Assembly: GCA_964544965.1 (NCBI GenBank)
Contig: CAZJED010000004.1
Location: forward strand, 1 to 40,021
Length of the DNA stretch: 40,021 nt
Direction of reading: 5' to 3'
Origin: UBA11869 sp964544965
Lineage (GTDB): Bacteria; Pseudomonadota; Gammaproteobacteria; Eutrophobiales; Eutrophobiaceae
Shown here: one piece after another, positions 23,742-33,986 of the stretch
How the letters are laid out: each line of letters starts with the position of its first letter
How positions within the stretch are numbered: position 1 is the stretch's first letter
Notes under the pieces: model-generated
Database searches by the model: none
The model's input: the letters and a program-made list of their open reading frames with translations, nothing else
What the model was told of the DNA's origin: nothing
Made by a program: the position numbers and the translations under genes

Positions 23742-24755
23742 TTAATTAGATAGAAATGGCGCAAAATAATCGTTATATTTTTTTTCAAAATCATCATTAT
23801 TTTTGATGATTAAATAAACAGGGATTTTTAATCTATTAGCTAATGATAATGTTTTTTCAGGACCCAATACCATAAATCCTGTTGCAAAGGCGTCAGCATT
23901 CATCGCCGAATAATCAAGCACAGTTACTGAAACAAGTTTATGTTTTATGGGTTTTCCAGTTACTGGATCAATTACATGCGAGTAACGGATACTATCTTTT
24001 TCAAAGTAATTTTTATAATTACCAGATGTTGCCATAGCCATATTATTTAATTGGATAGTATGCTCTATTGTATCGCCATTATTATTTGGGTTTTCAATAC
24101 CTATTCGCCATACTTTTTTGTCTACATTTTCTCCTTTAGCTAGCAGTTCACCTCCGATTTCTATCAAGTAGTTTTCAAATCCTTTTTTATCTAAATAAAG
24201 AGCAATCTTATCTAGTGAAAACCCTTTTGCTATACCAGATAAATCCATATATAAGTTCGCATTAGATTTTAAAATTCTTTTACGTGACTTATCGAGGAAG
24301 ATTTTTCGAAATCCAGTATTTTCTTTTACCGATTTAATAATATCAGCAGGGGGTATTTTATTTTCAACCTTATTTGGTCCGAATCCCCAAAGATTAACCA
24401 ATGGACCAATAGTAATATCAAAAGCCCCCTCTGTTTTCATACTTATTTTGTTTGCATGATTAATAACTGTAAAAAGATCATCAGATACAGATTGCCAATC
24501 TGATGTCTTTGAAATATTTATAATAGATAATTCTGATTCTTTTATGTAGTTCGACATTGATTGATTAATTTCAGATAAGATTTTATCTATTTCATTATGG
24601 ATAATTATCTTATTAACATGATTACTATCGGTTTTAATTTTTATCGAATATGTTGTCCCCATTGTTAACCCATTAATTACTAGCGTTTCATCATAATTCG
24701 TCTTACAGGCAGTAGTAACGATTATTAGAAATGTAATTAGGACATAAATTCGCAT
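23742..24755 (-). CDS. apbE: FAD:protein FMN transferase ApbE (lipoprotein)
   Basis: About 337 residues. The ATG at 24755 begins a lipoprotein signal (MRIYVLITFLIIVTTAC); an earlier start in the same frame would run into the divergent DUF484 gene. Family motifs are clear: DITIGPLVNLWGFGP, MDLSGIAKGFSLDKI, IEIGGELLAKG, MATSGNY, SHVIDPVTGKPI and NADAFATGFMVLG. ApbE uses FAD to attach FMN to Thr/Ser of FMN_bind proteins on the outer side of the inner membrane. The likely client in this window is the protein at 11260-11784. No nqr or rnf genes are near. It heads the operon apbE-DUF3301-yajQ-rnm. Confidence 0.93.
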   Translation of the reverse strand: MRIYVLITFLIIVTTACKTNYDETLVINGLTMGTTYSIKIKTDSNHVNKIIIHNEIDKILSEINQSMSNYIKESELSIINISKTSDWQSVSDDLFTVINHANKISMKTEGAFDITIGPLVNLWGFGPNKVENKIPPADIIKSVKENTGFRKIFLDKSRKRILKSNANLYMDLSGIAKGFSLDKIALYLDKKGFENYLIEIGGELLAKGENVDKKVWRIGIENPNNNGDTIEHTIQLNNMAMATSGNYKNYFEKDSIRYSHVIDPVTGKPIKHKLVSVTVLDYSAMNADAFATGFMVLGPEKTLSLANRLKIPVYLIIKNNDDFEKKYNDYFAPFLSN

Positions 24756-24823
24756 AAGTATTTTTTTTGTTAAATAGTAATTAAGTTGTATAATTAAGAC
24801 TATATTATCTTGATTATGTAAAG

Positions 24824-25525
24824 TTGGCACATACTTATAGCACTAAGAATAAACAAATTTCGCTTTCAGAGGAAAGCGTAGCTTCCTATCTTTGTGAAAA
24901 TCCAGATTTTTTTGTAAAAAATAGTTCGTTGTTAAAAGAAATAATGATTCCTCATTTGTTCGAGAAAAACATATCATCATTAATAGAGCAGCAGGTTAAG
25001 TTATTACGCGAAGAAAATAATGGATTAAAAAATAATATGGAGAAATTTAAGGAAAGATCCATTTTTATTAGTAGCTTACGAAATGAAATTTTTAATTCTT
25101 TTCTTGAATTTCTTAATGTAGAGAGGGTAATTGAATACGATAGACTGTTACGGTATTTTTTTAGCCGATATTTTGAAACTTCTTATGTAAAACTGTTTAT
25201 TTTTAATTGCGATGTAGAAGATAAAGAAGGAAATATTTATTTTAAAAAAAATGATTCTAAAATACGTTTTATGTTTACAGAAATTTTTACTAGAAATAAA
25301 CCACTTTGCAGTAGTTTGCAGACTGAACAATTACAAATTTTATTTAATGAGGATTCCGAGAAAATAAAGTCTAATTTATTAATACCAATTAAACACGCTG
25401 GTTCGAATTATTTATTTGCATTAGGAAGCACTAAAAATAATCAATATGGCATTGGTGATGAATTAGATTTGCTAGTTTTTATCAGCGAATTACTAGTTTT
25501 TAAATTAAAAAATTTACTTAGTTAA
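24824..25525 (+). CDS. DUF484 family protein (GAF-like)
   Basis: A 233-residue protein of the DUF484 pattern. It begins SEESVASYLCENPDFFVKNSSLLKEIMIPH, close to the family's VaeYL..hPdFF.rh..ll..l..pH. A coiled coil with SLIEQQVKLLREEN follows, and the C-terminal GAF-like fold contains SNLLIPIKHAGSNYLFALGS and a closing FI.ELL.F.L. The TTG start has no clear ribosome site; no ATG lies closer to the family start. DUF484 genes often sit between dapF and xerC, but here the gene is alone and divergent from apbE across about 68 bases. Function unknown. Confidence 0.85.
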   Translation: MAHTYSTKNKQISLSEESVASYLCENPDFFVKNSSLLKEIMIPHLFEKNISSLIEQQVKLLREENNGLKNNMEKFKERSIFISSLRNEIFNSFLEFLNVERVIEYDRLLRYFFSRYFETSYVKLFIFNCDVEDKEGNIYFKKNDSKIRFMFTEIFTRNKPLCSSLQTEQLQILFNEDSEKIKSNLLIPIKHAGSNYLFALGSTKNNQYGIGDELDLLVFISELLVFKLKNLLS

Positions 25526-25542
25526 TACAAGTAATTTTATCA

Positions 25543-27387
25543 CTAAGTATGCGATTGTCTAACTCCATATAATTTTGCATAAAGCCCATCTTGCGTGAGC
25601 AATTCATGATGTGTTCCCTGTTCACCAATCCTTCCTGATTCGAACACATAGACACAATTTGCTTGTTTGATTGCACTGAGTCGATGCGCGACAATAATGG
25701 TAGTTTTATCTACGAGAAAATCAGAAAGTGCTGTATGTAGATGGTATTCTGTTTCAGTATCCAATGCCGAGGTTGCTTCATCTAAGATAACAACGCTTGG
25801 TTTACTTAAAATCATCCTCGCAATTGCTAAGCGTTGGCGTTGACCCCCAGATAATCTAATTCCTTGTCGCCCTACAATTGTATCGAGCTTATTTGGAAGT
25901 TGTTCGACAGTATCTTTTAGTTGAGCAATTTCTAGTGCATGCCATAGTTCATTAACATTGATATCACGCCCCAATGTTAAATTGGCTTTTATACTGTCAT
26001 TGAAAAGAGCCGGGTTTTGTAAAACAGTTGCTACATGTTCGCGGACAACATCAAGACCAATATGTGTAACTGGCACATTGTCATAAAAAACGTTACCACT
26101 TTTAGCTGGATACAGGCCAATTAATACTTGTACTAACGTTGATTTCCCGCCGCCGCTCGCTCCTACCAATGCAACTTTTTCTCCTTCTTTTATTTTAAGT
26201 TCAATACCATTTAAAACATCAGGATTGTCACCATATGCGAATCGTAGGCCAGAAATTTTTATTGCAACAGTGTTTTTATTTATAAATGGATTGGTTTCAT
26301 GAGGATAATTTGGCTCCTTTTCAAGCGCTAATAAATTATTAATACGACTTAAAGCAGCGTTGGCATTGTAGAATGCATATTGAATGTTAAGTATTTCCTG
26401 TACCGGGCCCATCATGTACCAAAGGTAACCAAATACAGCAAACATTTGTCCAATCGATAATCCGGAGAAAATAACCATAATCATCGCAACTGCTCTGAAA
26501 ATATCAAAACCGAACAGGAATACGACAAAGCTTAGACGATTTGCGGCATCACTTTGCCATTCAAAATTTATACCACGTTCTTTTACGTTACGGGCGTGTT
26601 CAATTACTCTTTTAAAATAGTGTTTTTCTCTATTACTTGCACGAATTTGATGAATAGAATCCAGTGTCTCGGTTAATGATTGCTGGAATATAGCAAAAGC
26701 AGAATTTTCTTTCTTCTTTAATTCCTTAACATGCCCACCTAATATTTTTGTAAAATAAATTACGATAGGGTTGACAAAAAGTATCAGCATTGCTATCTGC
26801 CAGTGCATTATGATTAAAATTATTGCTACGCCAATAATTGTCAAAACTGCAATTAAAAGTTTGCTAACTGTAGTTCCAATAAATTCGTCGACAGTTGAGA
26901 GATCAGTTACAAAATATGAGGTAACGGTGCCACTACCTAATGTTTCATATTCTGTCATGGAAACTTTATTTAATTTTAATAAAAGCGAACGACGCATTTC
27001 ATAGATAAGATCTTTTGATATTATGGTAAATTGTCTTGCCTGAAATACACCAAGTATTAATGAAGATATTCGTAGAATTAGTGTAAGTGCAAGAATAAAT
27101 AGAATATAAAGAAGAGGGCCATGCCATGGTAATGGCGTCATATTATTGATCGTTTCTACGACAATACTCGGGTTATTCAGCAGAACTTCATCAACTAAGA
27201 GTGGCATTAGCAAAGGAACAGGAATACTTGCAAGTGTCGCAACTATTGCAATCAAATTTGCCAAAAATAATTGCTTTTTGTGTTTTTTTACAACCGCAAG
27301 AATATACTTCCAATCATATATTTTTTTACCCAAATCCATATCAGATTCTTTCTCGAGCATTTCTTTATTGTTTAATATTGTCGCCAT
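25543..27387 (-). CDS. ABC exporter, fused permease/ATPase (MsbA-type half transporter)
   Basis: A 614-residue protein. Residues about 30-335 form a six-helix exporter membrane domain. From about 375 follows the ATPase: Walker A VALVGASGGGKSTLV, Q loop VLQNPALF, signature LSGGQRQRLAIARM, Walker B VVILDEATSALD and H loop IIVAHRLSAI. It would work as a homodimer. The substrate is not shown by the sequence: lipid, peptide or drug are all possible. It lies alone, divergent from the nuclease gene with only 51 bases between the start codons. Confidence 0.92.
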   Translation of the reverse strand: MATILNNKEMLEKESDMDLGKKIYDWKYILAVVKKHKKQLFLANLIAIVATLASIPVPLLMPLLVDEVLLNNPSIVVETINNMTPLPWHGPLLYILFILALTLILRISSLILGVFQARQFTIISKDLIYEMRRSLLLKLNKVSMTEYETLGSGTVTSYFVTDLSTVDEFIGTTVSKLLIAVLTIIGVAIILIIMHWQIAMLILFVNPIVIYFTKILGGHVKELKKKENSAFAIFQQSLTETLDSIHQIRASNREKHYFKRVIEHARNVKERGINFEWQSDAANRLSFVVFLFGFDIFRAVAMIMVIFSGLSIGQMFAVFGYLWYMMGPVQEILNIQYAFYNANAALSRINNLLALEKEPNYPHETNPFINKNTVAIKISGLRFAYGDNPDVLNGIELKIKEGEKVALVGASGGGKSTLVQVLIGLYPAKSGNVFYDNVPVTHIGLDVVREHVATVLQNPALFNDSIKANLTLGRDINVNELWHALEIAQLKDTVEQLPNKLDTIVGRQGIRLSGGQRQRLAIARMILSKPSVVILDEATSALDTETEYHLHTALSDFLVDKTTIIVAHRLSAIKQANCVYVFESGRIGEQGTHHELLTQDGLYAKLYGVRQSHT

Positions 27388-27438
27388 ACTGAAAATTTAA
27401 TTAATTAATAGAATAATGATAATACCATAGAGTATAAT

Positions 27439-28110
27439 ATGTATGTTATGAAGCATATATCACGGCTAAATTTCTTTTTATTTTTAAGTCTATTTTTTAA
27501 TATCGGTTACGCTGAAGAACCGCCTATTGAGAACTATGACGAGATTTCAGAAAATATTTTTTGGAATGATCTTTATCCTGGTGGAGGGTGGTCACTTTAT
27601 TGTGGTTATCGCTTTGAGAATTCTCTTGGCATAAATGAGGATTATTTATTTGTCATAGAACATATTTACCCTGTTAGGCAAATGTTAGATTTTCTAAATT
27701 GCAAAAGCCGGCGTCAGTGTAGACTTAAAAAGAATTCAAAATTTATCCGTATGGAAGCTGATATGCAGAATCTCTATCCTGTATGGCAGGATGCCAGCGT
27801 CGCACGCCGTAATATGTTCTACGGAATTATAGAAGGTGAAGATTGGCGTTTTAAGAATTGCGATTTTGAACGCAGCCTAAAGTCTGTTGAGCCTAGGCCG
27901 CTAGCCCGAGGCAATATTTCACGTTCGATTTTTTATATGCACACTAAATATGGACTTCCTCTTGAGAAGGAAATAATTGATCAACTCAAGCGCTGGAACA
28001 AGGAAGACTTACCAAGCAAACAAGAAAAATCACGCAATGACCGCATTGAAGAGATTCAGGGAACCCGTAACCCCTATATTGATGATCCAACTTTAATCGA
28101 TTCTATTTAA
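27439..28110 (+). CDS. secreted EndA/Dns-type endonuclease I
   Basis: A 223-residue protein with a signal peptide; ATG at 27439 or 27448 gives nearly the same product (FFLFLSLFFNIGYA). It aligns with E. coli EndA: YCGYRF, FVIEHIYPVRQM (EndA has VEWEHVVP), FIRMEADMQNLYPV, RRNMFYG, SVEPRPLARGNISRSIFYM, RIEEIQGTRNPYID. The histidine of EHIYP fits the beta-beta-alpha-metal catalytic site, and the C-terminal QG.RNP motif is intact. These enzymes cut DNA non-specifically in the periplasm or outside the cell. TATAAT lies immediately before the first ATG, so the message may be almost leaderless. Confidence 0.9.
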   Translation: MYVMKHISRLNFFLFLSLFFNIGYAEEPPIENYDEISENIFWNDLYPGGGWSLYCGYRFENSLGINEDYLFVIEHIYPVRQMLDFLNCKSRRQCRLKKNSKFIRMEADMQNLYPVWQDASVARRNMFYGIIEGEDWRFKNCDFERSLKSVEPRPLARGNISRSIFYMHTKYGLPLEKEIIDQLKRWNKEDLPSKQEKSRNDRIEEIQGTRNPYIDDPTLIDSI

Positions 28111-28153
28111 AAGGGGAGTATTTTAGGCTTGATAAATATTTCCCGCTTCTAAA

Positions 28154-30748
28154 ATGGATATTAATCTCATTCAGTTAATGGAAGATGAAGTGACGATTGT
28201 TACACCAACGAAAAGATTAAGTCGTCATATCTTATATCAATTTTCACAAGAGAATATAAAGAAAAAAATTTCATGGGTAACACCTTGTTGCTTACCGTGG
28301 GAGGGTTGGTGCAAAAGTATTTTCGATAAACTTTTATTTTCAACAAAAGAATCATCGATATTACTTAATTCTTTTCAACAGCAGTGGCTGTGGAAAAAAA
28401 TAATTAGAAATTCAAAATATATTGATCGTCTGCTACATATCGATGAAACTTCAAAAGCATCAATTAACTGTTATAAGTTATGTAAAGAATGGGGGATACC
28501 TATTTTTCCAAAAGATATTGATTTAACAGAAGATGCAAATGCTTTTAAAGAATGGGCATCCTCATATGAAAGAGAAAAGAATAATAATAGCTGGTTAGAT
28601 GATGCATGTCTGCCTGATTACATTACTTCTCATTTTAAAGAGATTACTTTCCATTCTGAAAAAATAATTTTCTATGGTTTTGATCAATTAACAAAGCAAC
28701 AGTCTAAAATTAGAGAGTTATTAATTGATTTAGATATGTATGTTGATCTTCCTGATATTAAAGATCATCATCAATCAATAGCATTTAGTAGTCAAAAAGA
28801 TTTGGATTCAGAAATTCACGCTGCAGCCTGTTGGGCAAAGAAAAAATTAAAAGAAAACAATAATGTAACGATTGGCATTATTTTCAGGAACATAAGTAAT
28901 ATACGAGGAAAGTTAGAGTATGGCTTTAGTTCTGTATTAACTCCAGAAAAATTTACTAAAACTAAGCTAACGTTTCCAAAGCCGTATTCAATCTCAATGG
29001 GAAAACCTTTATCAACCTATCCGTTAATACATATTGCTATTAATTTACTTTCACTTGGAGCCCCTAAAATTCCAATGAGTAACTTATCAGAGTTATTAAA
29101 CTCTCCTTTTGTTGATGTAGACGGGGGGCCAATACTTGATAGGAAACTGAGAAGGATTGGTGAAACCAGAATTACTTTATCGCGTGTAGTTTCAGTCAGT
29201 AAAGGTAAATGCCGTAAGTTCATTAGATCGTTAGAAAAATTTAATCAATTATTCCAAAGTCAGACAAAGAAGAAGATGAAACTCTCTCAGTGGGTTACAA
29301 ATTTTACTGACTGGCTCGCAATCTTTGAGTGGCCTAAAGCGAAATTAAGTAGTGAGGAACATCAGACGCTCGATAAATGGAACAACGTATTAAGTGATCT
29401 TGGTAGCTTGGCTGAACTTGACGAATTTGTTGACTTTAATACGGCACTTTTCCAATTAAAGAAAATGTTAGGTGAGACACCTTTTCAGCCTGAAATTCCT
29501 TATGAAACACCAATTCAAATTTTAGGTATGACAGGTGTTACGGGCGCACAGTTTGATTATCTGTGGATTACAAATGCACGCGATGATAGCTGGGAACAAT
29601 CAAGCACTTACTATGGTTTCATTCCTTATGATTGTCATAAGAACGTTCCAGGTACTACTCCTGAAACACGATTTCAGGCAGCGGTAGATATTACCGATAA
29701 ATTAGTGAGATCAGCAAAAAACTTGGTATTTAGCTATGTAAAAAAAGAAGGTGATGAGGAACGTGAAAGACTGAGTGTTTTAATTAAAAAATATAAACCA
29801 GAAGAATATAACGAAGTGCCCGAAGATGATTATAGAAAAAGAATGTTTAATCAAGATGTGATAGAAGAAATTGAAGATTTTTATGCGCCAGTAATTAAAA
29901 ACAAGCAGAAAGTTTTTGCCAATAGTTCACTACTCTATGATCAATCAGCCTGCCCATTCAGAGCATTTGCAAAACATCGATTACATACAGATATTCTTGA
30001 AGATCTAGATGACACCTTAGATGCAGCTGGTCGCGGCCAACTCATTCATCGTGTTTTGGAATATCTTTGGCGAGAACTTAAGACATCAGATAATTTGCAA
30101 TCATTATCTGAAGTTAAACTGAATGATATAGTTTGCTCTGTTGTAGCAGAAGCTATCGAGAATCATAAATCAAGAAACCCTGAAACATTTAAACCGTGGT
30201 TTATTCATTTAGAACAGCTTAGGGTACGTGATTTATTAAAAGAGTGGCTAAAAATTGAATTGAATAGATCAAAATTCGAAGTTCTTGAAAAGGAAGAAAA
30301 GAAGATAGTTACTTTTTCTGGTATTGAGTTTCATTTACGCATAGACCGTATTGATAGGTTAGCCGATGGTTCTTATTTAATCATCGATTATAAAACCGGT
30401 ACGGCAACAAAAAATAACTGGAAAAAAGACAGACTGAAAGAACCACAATTACCCTTGTATGCTGTTACATCTGAATATTCATTAAAGGGACTAGTTTATG
30501 CAATTTTAAAATCTGGGGAACTTAGATTTGATGGATATGTTGAACATGAAAATATTTTTTCTGAAGCAAAGGGAGCGGAAGTCTGTTCTATGAAAGAACG
30601 ATTAGATGCTTGGAAGGATACATTAGAAAATCTAGCAAATGAATTTGTTAAAGGCCATGCTGTTGTCGACCCACGGGACACTAGTGTCTGCAGATATTGT
30701 CATCTAGATAGTCTTTGTCGAATTGAGGAACGAAAGCGTGAAAAATGA
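28154..30748 (+). CDS. AddB-like PD-(D/E)XK nuclease subunit (probable DNA repair protein)
   Basis: An 864-residue protein. The N-terminal two thirds is a degenerate helicase-like fold (TPTKRLSRHI at the start; THARE-like region ITNARDDSWEQ near 475). The C-terminal nuclease begins YDQSACPFRAFAKHRL, has GRGQLIHRVLEYLW and carries the active site RIDRIDRLADGSYLIIDYKTG. VCRYCHLDSLC closes it, so four cysteines (CPF... and CRYC...C) may hold a [4Fe-4S] cluster as in AddB. It fits TIGR03623, a gamma/betaproteobacterial family always paired with a UvrD-like helicase. Its 3' end overlaps that helicase gene by about 11 bases, so the two make one complex that processes DNA double-strand ends. Confidence 0.88.
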   Translation: MDINLIQLMEDEVTIVTPTKRLSRHILYQFSQENIKKKISWVTPCCLPWEGWCKSIFDKLLFSTKESSILLNSFQQQWLWKKIIRNSKYIDRLLHIDETSKASINCYKLCKEWGIPIFPKDIDLTEDANAFKEWASSYEREKNNNSWLDDACLPDYITSHFKEITFHSEKIIFYGFDQLTKQQSKIRELLIDLDMYVDLPDIKDHHQSIAFSSQKDLDSEIHAAACWAKKKLKENNNVTIGIIFRNISNIRGKLEYGFSSVLTPEKFTKTKLTFPKPYSISMGKPLSTYPLIHIAINLLSLGAPKIPMSNLSELLNSPFVDVDGGPILDRKLRRIGETRITLSRVVSVSKGKCRKFIRSLEKFNQLFQSQTKKKMKLSQWVTNFTDWLAIFEWPKAKLSSEEHQTLDKWNNVLSDLGSLAELDEFVDFNTALFQLKKMLGETPFQPEIPYETPIQILGMTGVTGAQFDYLWITNARDDSWEQSSTYYGFIPYDCHKNVPGTTPETRFQAAVDITDKLVRSAKNLVFSYVKKEGDEERERLSVLIKKYKPEEYNEVPEDDYRKRMFNQDVIEEIEDFYAPVIKNKQKVFANSSLLYDQSACPFRAFAKHRLHTDILEDLDDTLDAAGRGQLIHRVLEYLWRELKTSDNLQSLSEVKLNDIVCSVVAEAIENHKSRNPETFKPWFIHLEQLRVRDLLKEWLKIELNRSKFEVLEKEEKKIVTFSGIEFHLRIDRIDRLADGSYLIIDYKTGTATKNNWKKDRLKEPQLPLYAVTSEYSLKGLVYAILKSGELRFDGYVEHENIFSEAKGAEVCSMKERLDAWKDTLENLANEFVKGHAVVDPRDTSVCRYCHLDSLCRIEERKREK

Positions 30749-33700
30749 AATAGCTGAAGACGATAAGGCGAGAAAGAAAGCGGTTAAGCCTGATAAATCA
30801 TTTATTGTAAGAGCACCTGCCGGTTCTGGTAAAACCGATTTATTAATTGCTCGTTATTTAAAACTACTTTCTTTAGCTGATTCACCAGAAGAAATCGTAG
30901 CAGTTACCTTTACTAACAAAGCAACTAATGAGATGCGCAGAAAAATTTTAAATAACCTAGATAATGCGCGTTCAAAAAAAAATCCGGAAAATAAACATGC
31001 GAAATATATGATTAGTTTGGCTAATCGTGTTTTAAAACGAGACAAAGAAAAAAATTGGCACCTGAATGATTCCCCAGACCGTCTACGTATACAGACTATT
31101 GATGGATTATGCTCTTTTTTAACAAGAAGAATGCCAATATTAGCAAGTTTTGGTACACAACCAGATGTCACAGATGACGCAAGACCTTTGTACGAAATTG
31201 CTATAGATGAAACATTAAATTCATTAGATAAGGATAAAAAGCTTTTTCATTCTGTTCATAAAATAATCTTACATAATGAAAATGATATACAAAAACTTAA
31301 AAAGTCAGTTATCAACATGTTAGAAACACGAGATTTGTGGCTAGATCAAGTCTGCAAAAAATTTACAAAAAAGGAAATGCAGCAAGAATTAAAAGATAGA
31401 ATAAGAAAAGAATTAAAAAGTGTAGCAGAAATTTTTTCGAAAGAGTGTAAAGAAGAAGTAATTAAATTACTTGGGGTATCAAGATTCCCAGATTGCGATA
31501 TAGAAAATTTATCTGTTTGGCATGACATCAGCGGAAAACTTTTAACAAAGAGCGGAACTTGGCGAAAAAGTTCTATTGTAAAAAGTCTGATCGAGAAATT
31601 AGAACATAGCAATTTACCAAGAAAAAGACTGCAAAAAATCCTAGATTTACCTAATTCAGCTGAATTTCTGGTAGAGGGATGGGATTTGATTGATCCGGCG
31701 AAGAATCTACTTAAGAGAACTACCGCTCAACTAGATGCAACTTTTGCTGAGCGTAATCTATTAGATTTTACTGGCATATCGCAACACGCAGTGAGAGCAC
31801 TTGGCGATGATGATTGTCCGACAGATATCGCGTTGAGCCTTGATTATCAAATTAAACATCTTCTGGTTGATGAAGTTCAGGATGTCTCTGAATCACAATA
31901 TCAATTATTACATCGTTTGACGCGTGAATGGTCAGTTGGCGATGGCCGAACCTTATTTTTAGTTGGCGATCCACAGCAGGCAATTTATGGGTTTCGTGGA
32001 GCCAAGGTTAAATTTTTTCTAAAAATCTTTAATGAAAAAAATCTAGGAAACATTACTCTCGAACCGCTAACACTTAAGAAAAATTTCAGATCAAACCCGT
32101 GTCTTGTTAACTGGGTTAACGAGAAATTCGCTCAAATTTTTCCAGAAGAAAGTCAAAGTGAGGGAGCTGTTTCATTTTCTGATTCGGTTGCAGCAAACCT
32201 AGAAAGCGAGAATTCTTATCTACATGCTCATTGTGTGTATGGTGATGTGGATGCGGAAGAGGCTGAAAGAATTATTGAGATAATTAAAAAAATAAAAAAA
32301 TTCGAACCAAAAAAAAAGGAAACAATTGCTATTCTTGTGCGTAACCGTTCGCACATAACTAAGATACTTCCCATCCTAAAGCGTAATAAGATACCTTTCA
32401 ATGCAGTTGATATTTTTAAACTTAGCGGCCAACCTGTTACTCATGATTTACTTGCTTTAACGCGTGCTTTTCTTTTTCATGCAGATCGCATTGCTTGGCT
32501 AGCATGTTTGCGCGCACCATGGTGTGGTCTAACGATAGAGTCGCTATCTATTTTGTGTGAAGAAAATAAAAAGGACACAATTTGGCAGTGTATTTTTAAC
32601 AACCAATTAGTCAGTGAGTTAGAGAAAGATGAAAAAAATCGATTGGAAAATTTCAAGTTAAATATGCAAGCGGCTATGGAACAACATAGTACACCTACTA
32701 GAGATATTATTGAAAAACTTTGGTATCGATTGGGTGGTCCTGCAATATTAAAAGATGAAAATGAGTTTGAGTACGCAAAAGAATATTTTTCACTGCTCGA
32801 TGAAGTTAGTAAGGGAGGGATAATCGATGATTTTCAGGAATTAAAAAGGCGTATTGATGAGCTAAATGTTTCAGATGTATCTGATGAACCAAATCCTGTG
32901 GAAATCATGACAATGCATAAGGCTAAAGGGCTCGAGTTTGATCATGTTATTTTGCCTGGTTTAAATCGCCGACCGGGTGGTTTATCTGAATCCCCTTTGT
33001 TAGCTACGTTTTCTGACTGTGAAGCAGTTTTCGTGAAGCCAAAATTAGGAGAGGAAAAGCAATCTATATATAATTTTATTCGTGCATTTAATAAAAGAGC
33101 AGAACGCAATGAGGAGAGAAGAATGCTTTATGTTGCCACAACTCGCGCAATACGAACAATACACTTCATTGCCGGCAACTTATGTAAGCCAGAACCTTAT
33201 AAAGGTTCATCATTATCATATCTTTGGCCTGGCATTGAAAATGATTTTGAAAAGCAAATCAAGGAAGATAAAGATCCTGCAAAAGATAATGAAATGCCAG
33301 ATCAAAAAACAAGACGTTTGCCAGATAACTGGGCATTACCTGAAGATATCCAAGTAAAATCTCTCTGGACACCGCCAATAGAAAATATAACTGAGGATGA
33401 TCATGAATTTACCGAGTTTAAATGGGCTGGCGAGGCTATCAAAATTGTTGGCATTGTAGTGCATCGAACACTTCAGCAGATGGCCGAGGATGGCATGGAG
33501 AGTTGGACCGTAGAGCGCTTGAAGTCCGAGGAACATAGTTTTATAAAATTACTTCATCAATATGGTGTGCCACTAGATGAGAGAGAGAAAGCAATAAATT
33601 ATATTTTCGATGCACTGACAAACATGTTAAATGATGAGCGTGGGCAGTGGATACTTTCAAATGATCACGATGGCCAACGTAATGAGTTTCCAGTTAGTGG

Positions 33701-33962
33701 AGTAGTAAATAACAGACTAATTAAAAGGGTGATAGATAGAACTTTTCTTGATAAAGATAGAACGCGTTGGATTATTGATTATAAAACAAGTCCTCATGAA
33801 GGCACTGATCTTGATAATTTTCTTAACAACCAAAAAGAAAAATACAAACTGCAACTTGAAGAATATGCTGCATTAATGGAAGGATTTGGAGACAAGAATA
33901 TAAAGCTTGGTTTATATTTTCCGTTATTAAAAGGTTGGCGTGAATGGGAATACAAGCACTAA
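30738..33962 (+). CDS. AddA/RecB-like UvrD-type helicase-nuclease
   Basis: About 1,074 residues. GTG at 30738 is chosen, with AGGAAC 8 bases upstream; a TTG at 30723 would add five residues. All superfamily 1 helicase motifs are seen: I RAPAGSGKTDLL, Ia VTFTNKATNEMR, II LLVDEVQDVS, III LFLVGDPQQAIYGFRG, IV KKNFRS, V MTMHKAKGLEFDHVILPG, VI RRMLYVATTRA. The C-terminal PD-(D/E)XK nuclease has RVIDRTF...RTRWIIDYKTS and QLEEYA. With the upstream AddB-like partner it should unwind and trim double-strand ends to load RecA. The gene is complete. Confidence 0.92.
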   Translation: MKNEIAEDDKARKKAVKPDKSFIVRAPAGSGKTDLLIARYLKLLSLADSPEEIVAVTFTNKATNEMRRKILNNLDNARSKKNPENKHAKYMISLANRVLKRDKEKNWHLNDSPDRLRIQTIDGLCSFLTRRMPILASFGTQPDVTDDARPLYEIAIDETLNSLDKDKKLFHSVHKIILHNENDIQKLKKSVINMLETRDLWLDQVCKKFTKKEMQQELKDRIRKELKSVAEIFSKECKEEVIKLLGVSRFPDCDIENLSVWHDISGKLLTKSGTWRKSSIVKSLIEKLEHSNLPRKRLQKILDLPNSAEFLVEGWDLIDPAKNLLKRTTAQLDATFAERNLLDFTGISQHAVRALGDDDCPTDIALSLDYQIKHLLVDEVQDVSESQYQLLHRLTREWSVGDGRTLFLVGDPQQAIYGFRGAKVKFFLKIFNEKNLGNITLEPLTLKKNFRSNPCLVNWVNEKFAQIFPEESQSEGAVSFSDSVAANLESENSYLHAHCVYGDVDAEEAERIIEIIKKIKKFEPKKKETIAILVRNRSHITKILPILKRNKIPFNAVDIFKLSGQPVTHDLLALTRAFLFHADRIAWLACLRAPWCGLTIESLSILCEENKKDTIWQCIFNNQLVSELEKDEKNRLENFKLNMQAAMEQHSTPTRDIIEKLWYRLGGPAILKDENEFEYAKEYFSLLDEVSKGGIIDDFQELKRRIDELNVSDVSDEPNPVEIMTMHKAKGLEFDHVILPGLNRRPGGLSESPLLATFSDCEAVFVKPKLGEEKQSIYNFIRAFNKRAERNEERRMLYVATTRAIRTIHFIAGNLCKPEPYKGSSLSYLWPGIENDFEKQIKEDKDPAKDNEMPDQKTRRLPDNWALPEDIQVKSLWTPPIENITEDDHEFTEFKWAGEAIKIVGIVVHRTLQQMAEDGMESWTVERLKSEEHSFIKLLHQYGVPLDEREKAINYIFDALTNMLNDERGQWILSNDHDGQRNEFPVSGVVNNRLIKRVIDRTFLDKDRTRWIIDYKTSPHEGTDLDNFLNNQKEKYKLQLEEYAALMEGFGDKNIKLGLYFPLLKGWREWEYKH

Positions 33963-33986
33963 AATATAAAATATTGTTATTAAAAC

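Noticed and set aside
27411..27429. Fur-like sequence between the ABC exporter and the EndA-like nuclease
   Set aside because: Only the first two hexamers of the 19-base consensus match; the third part does not, and there is no 7-1-7 symmetry.
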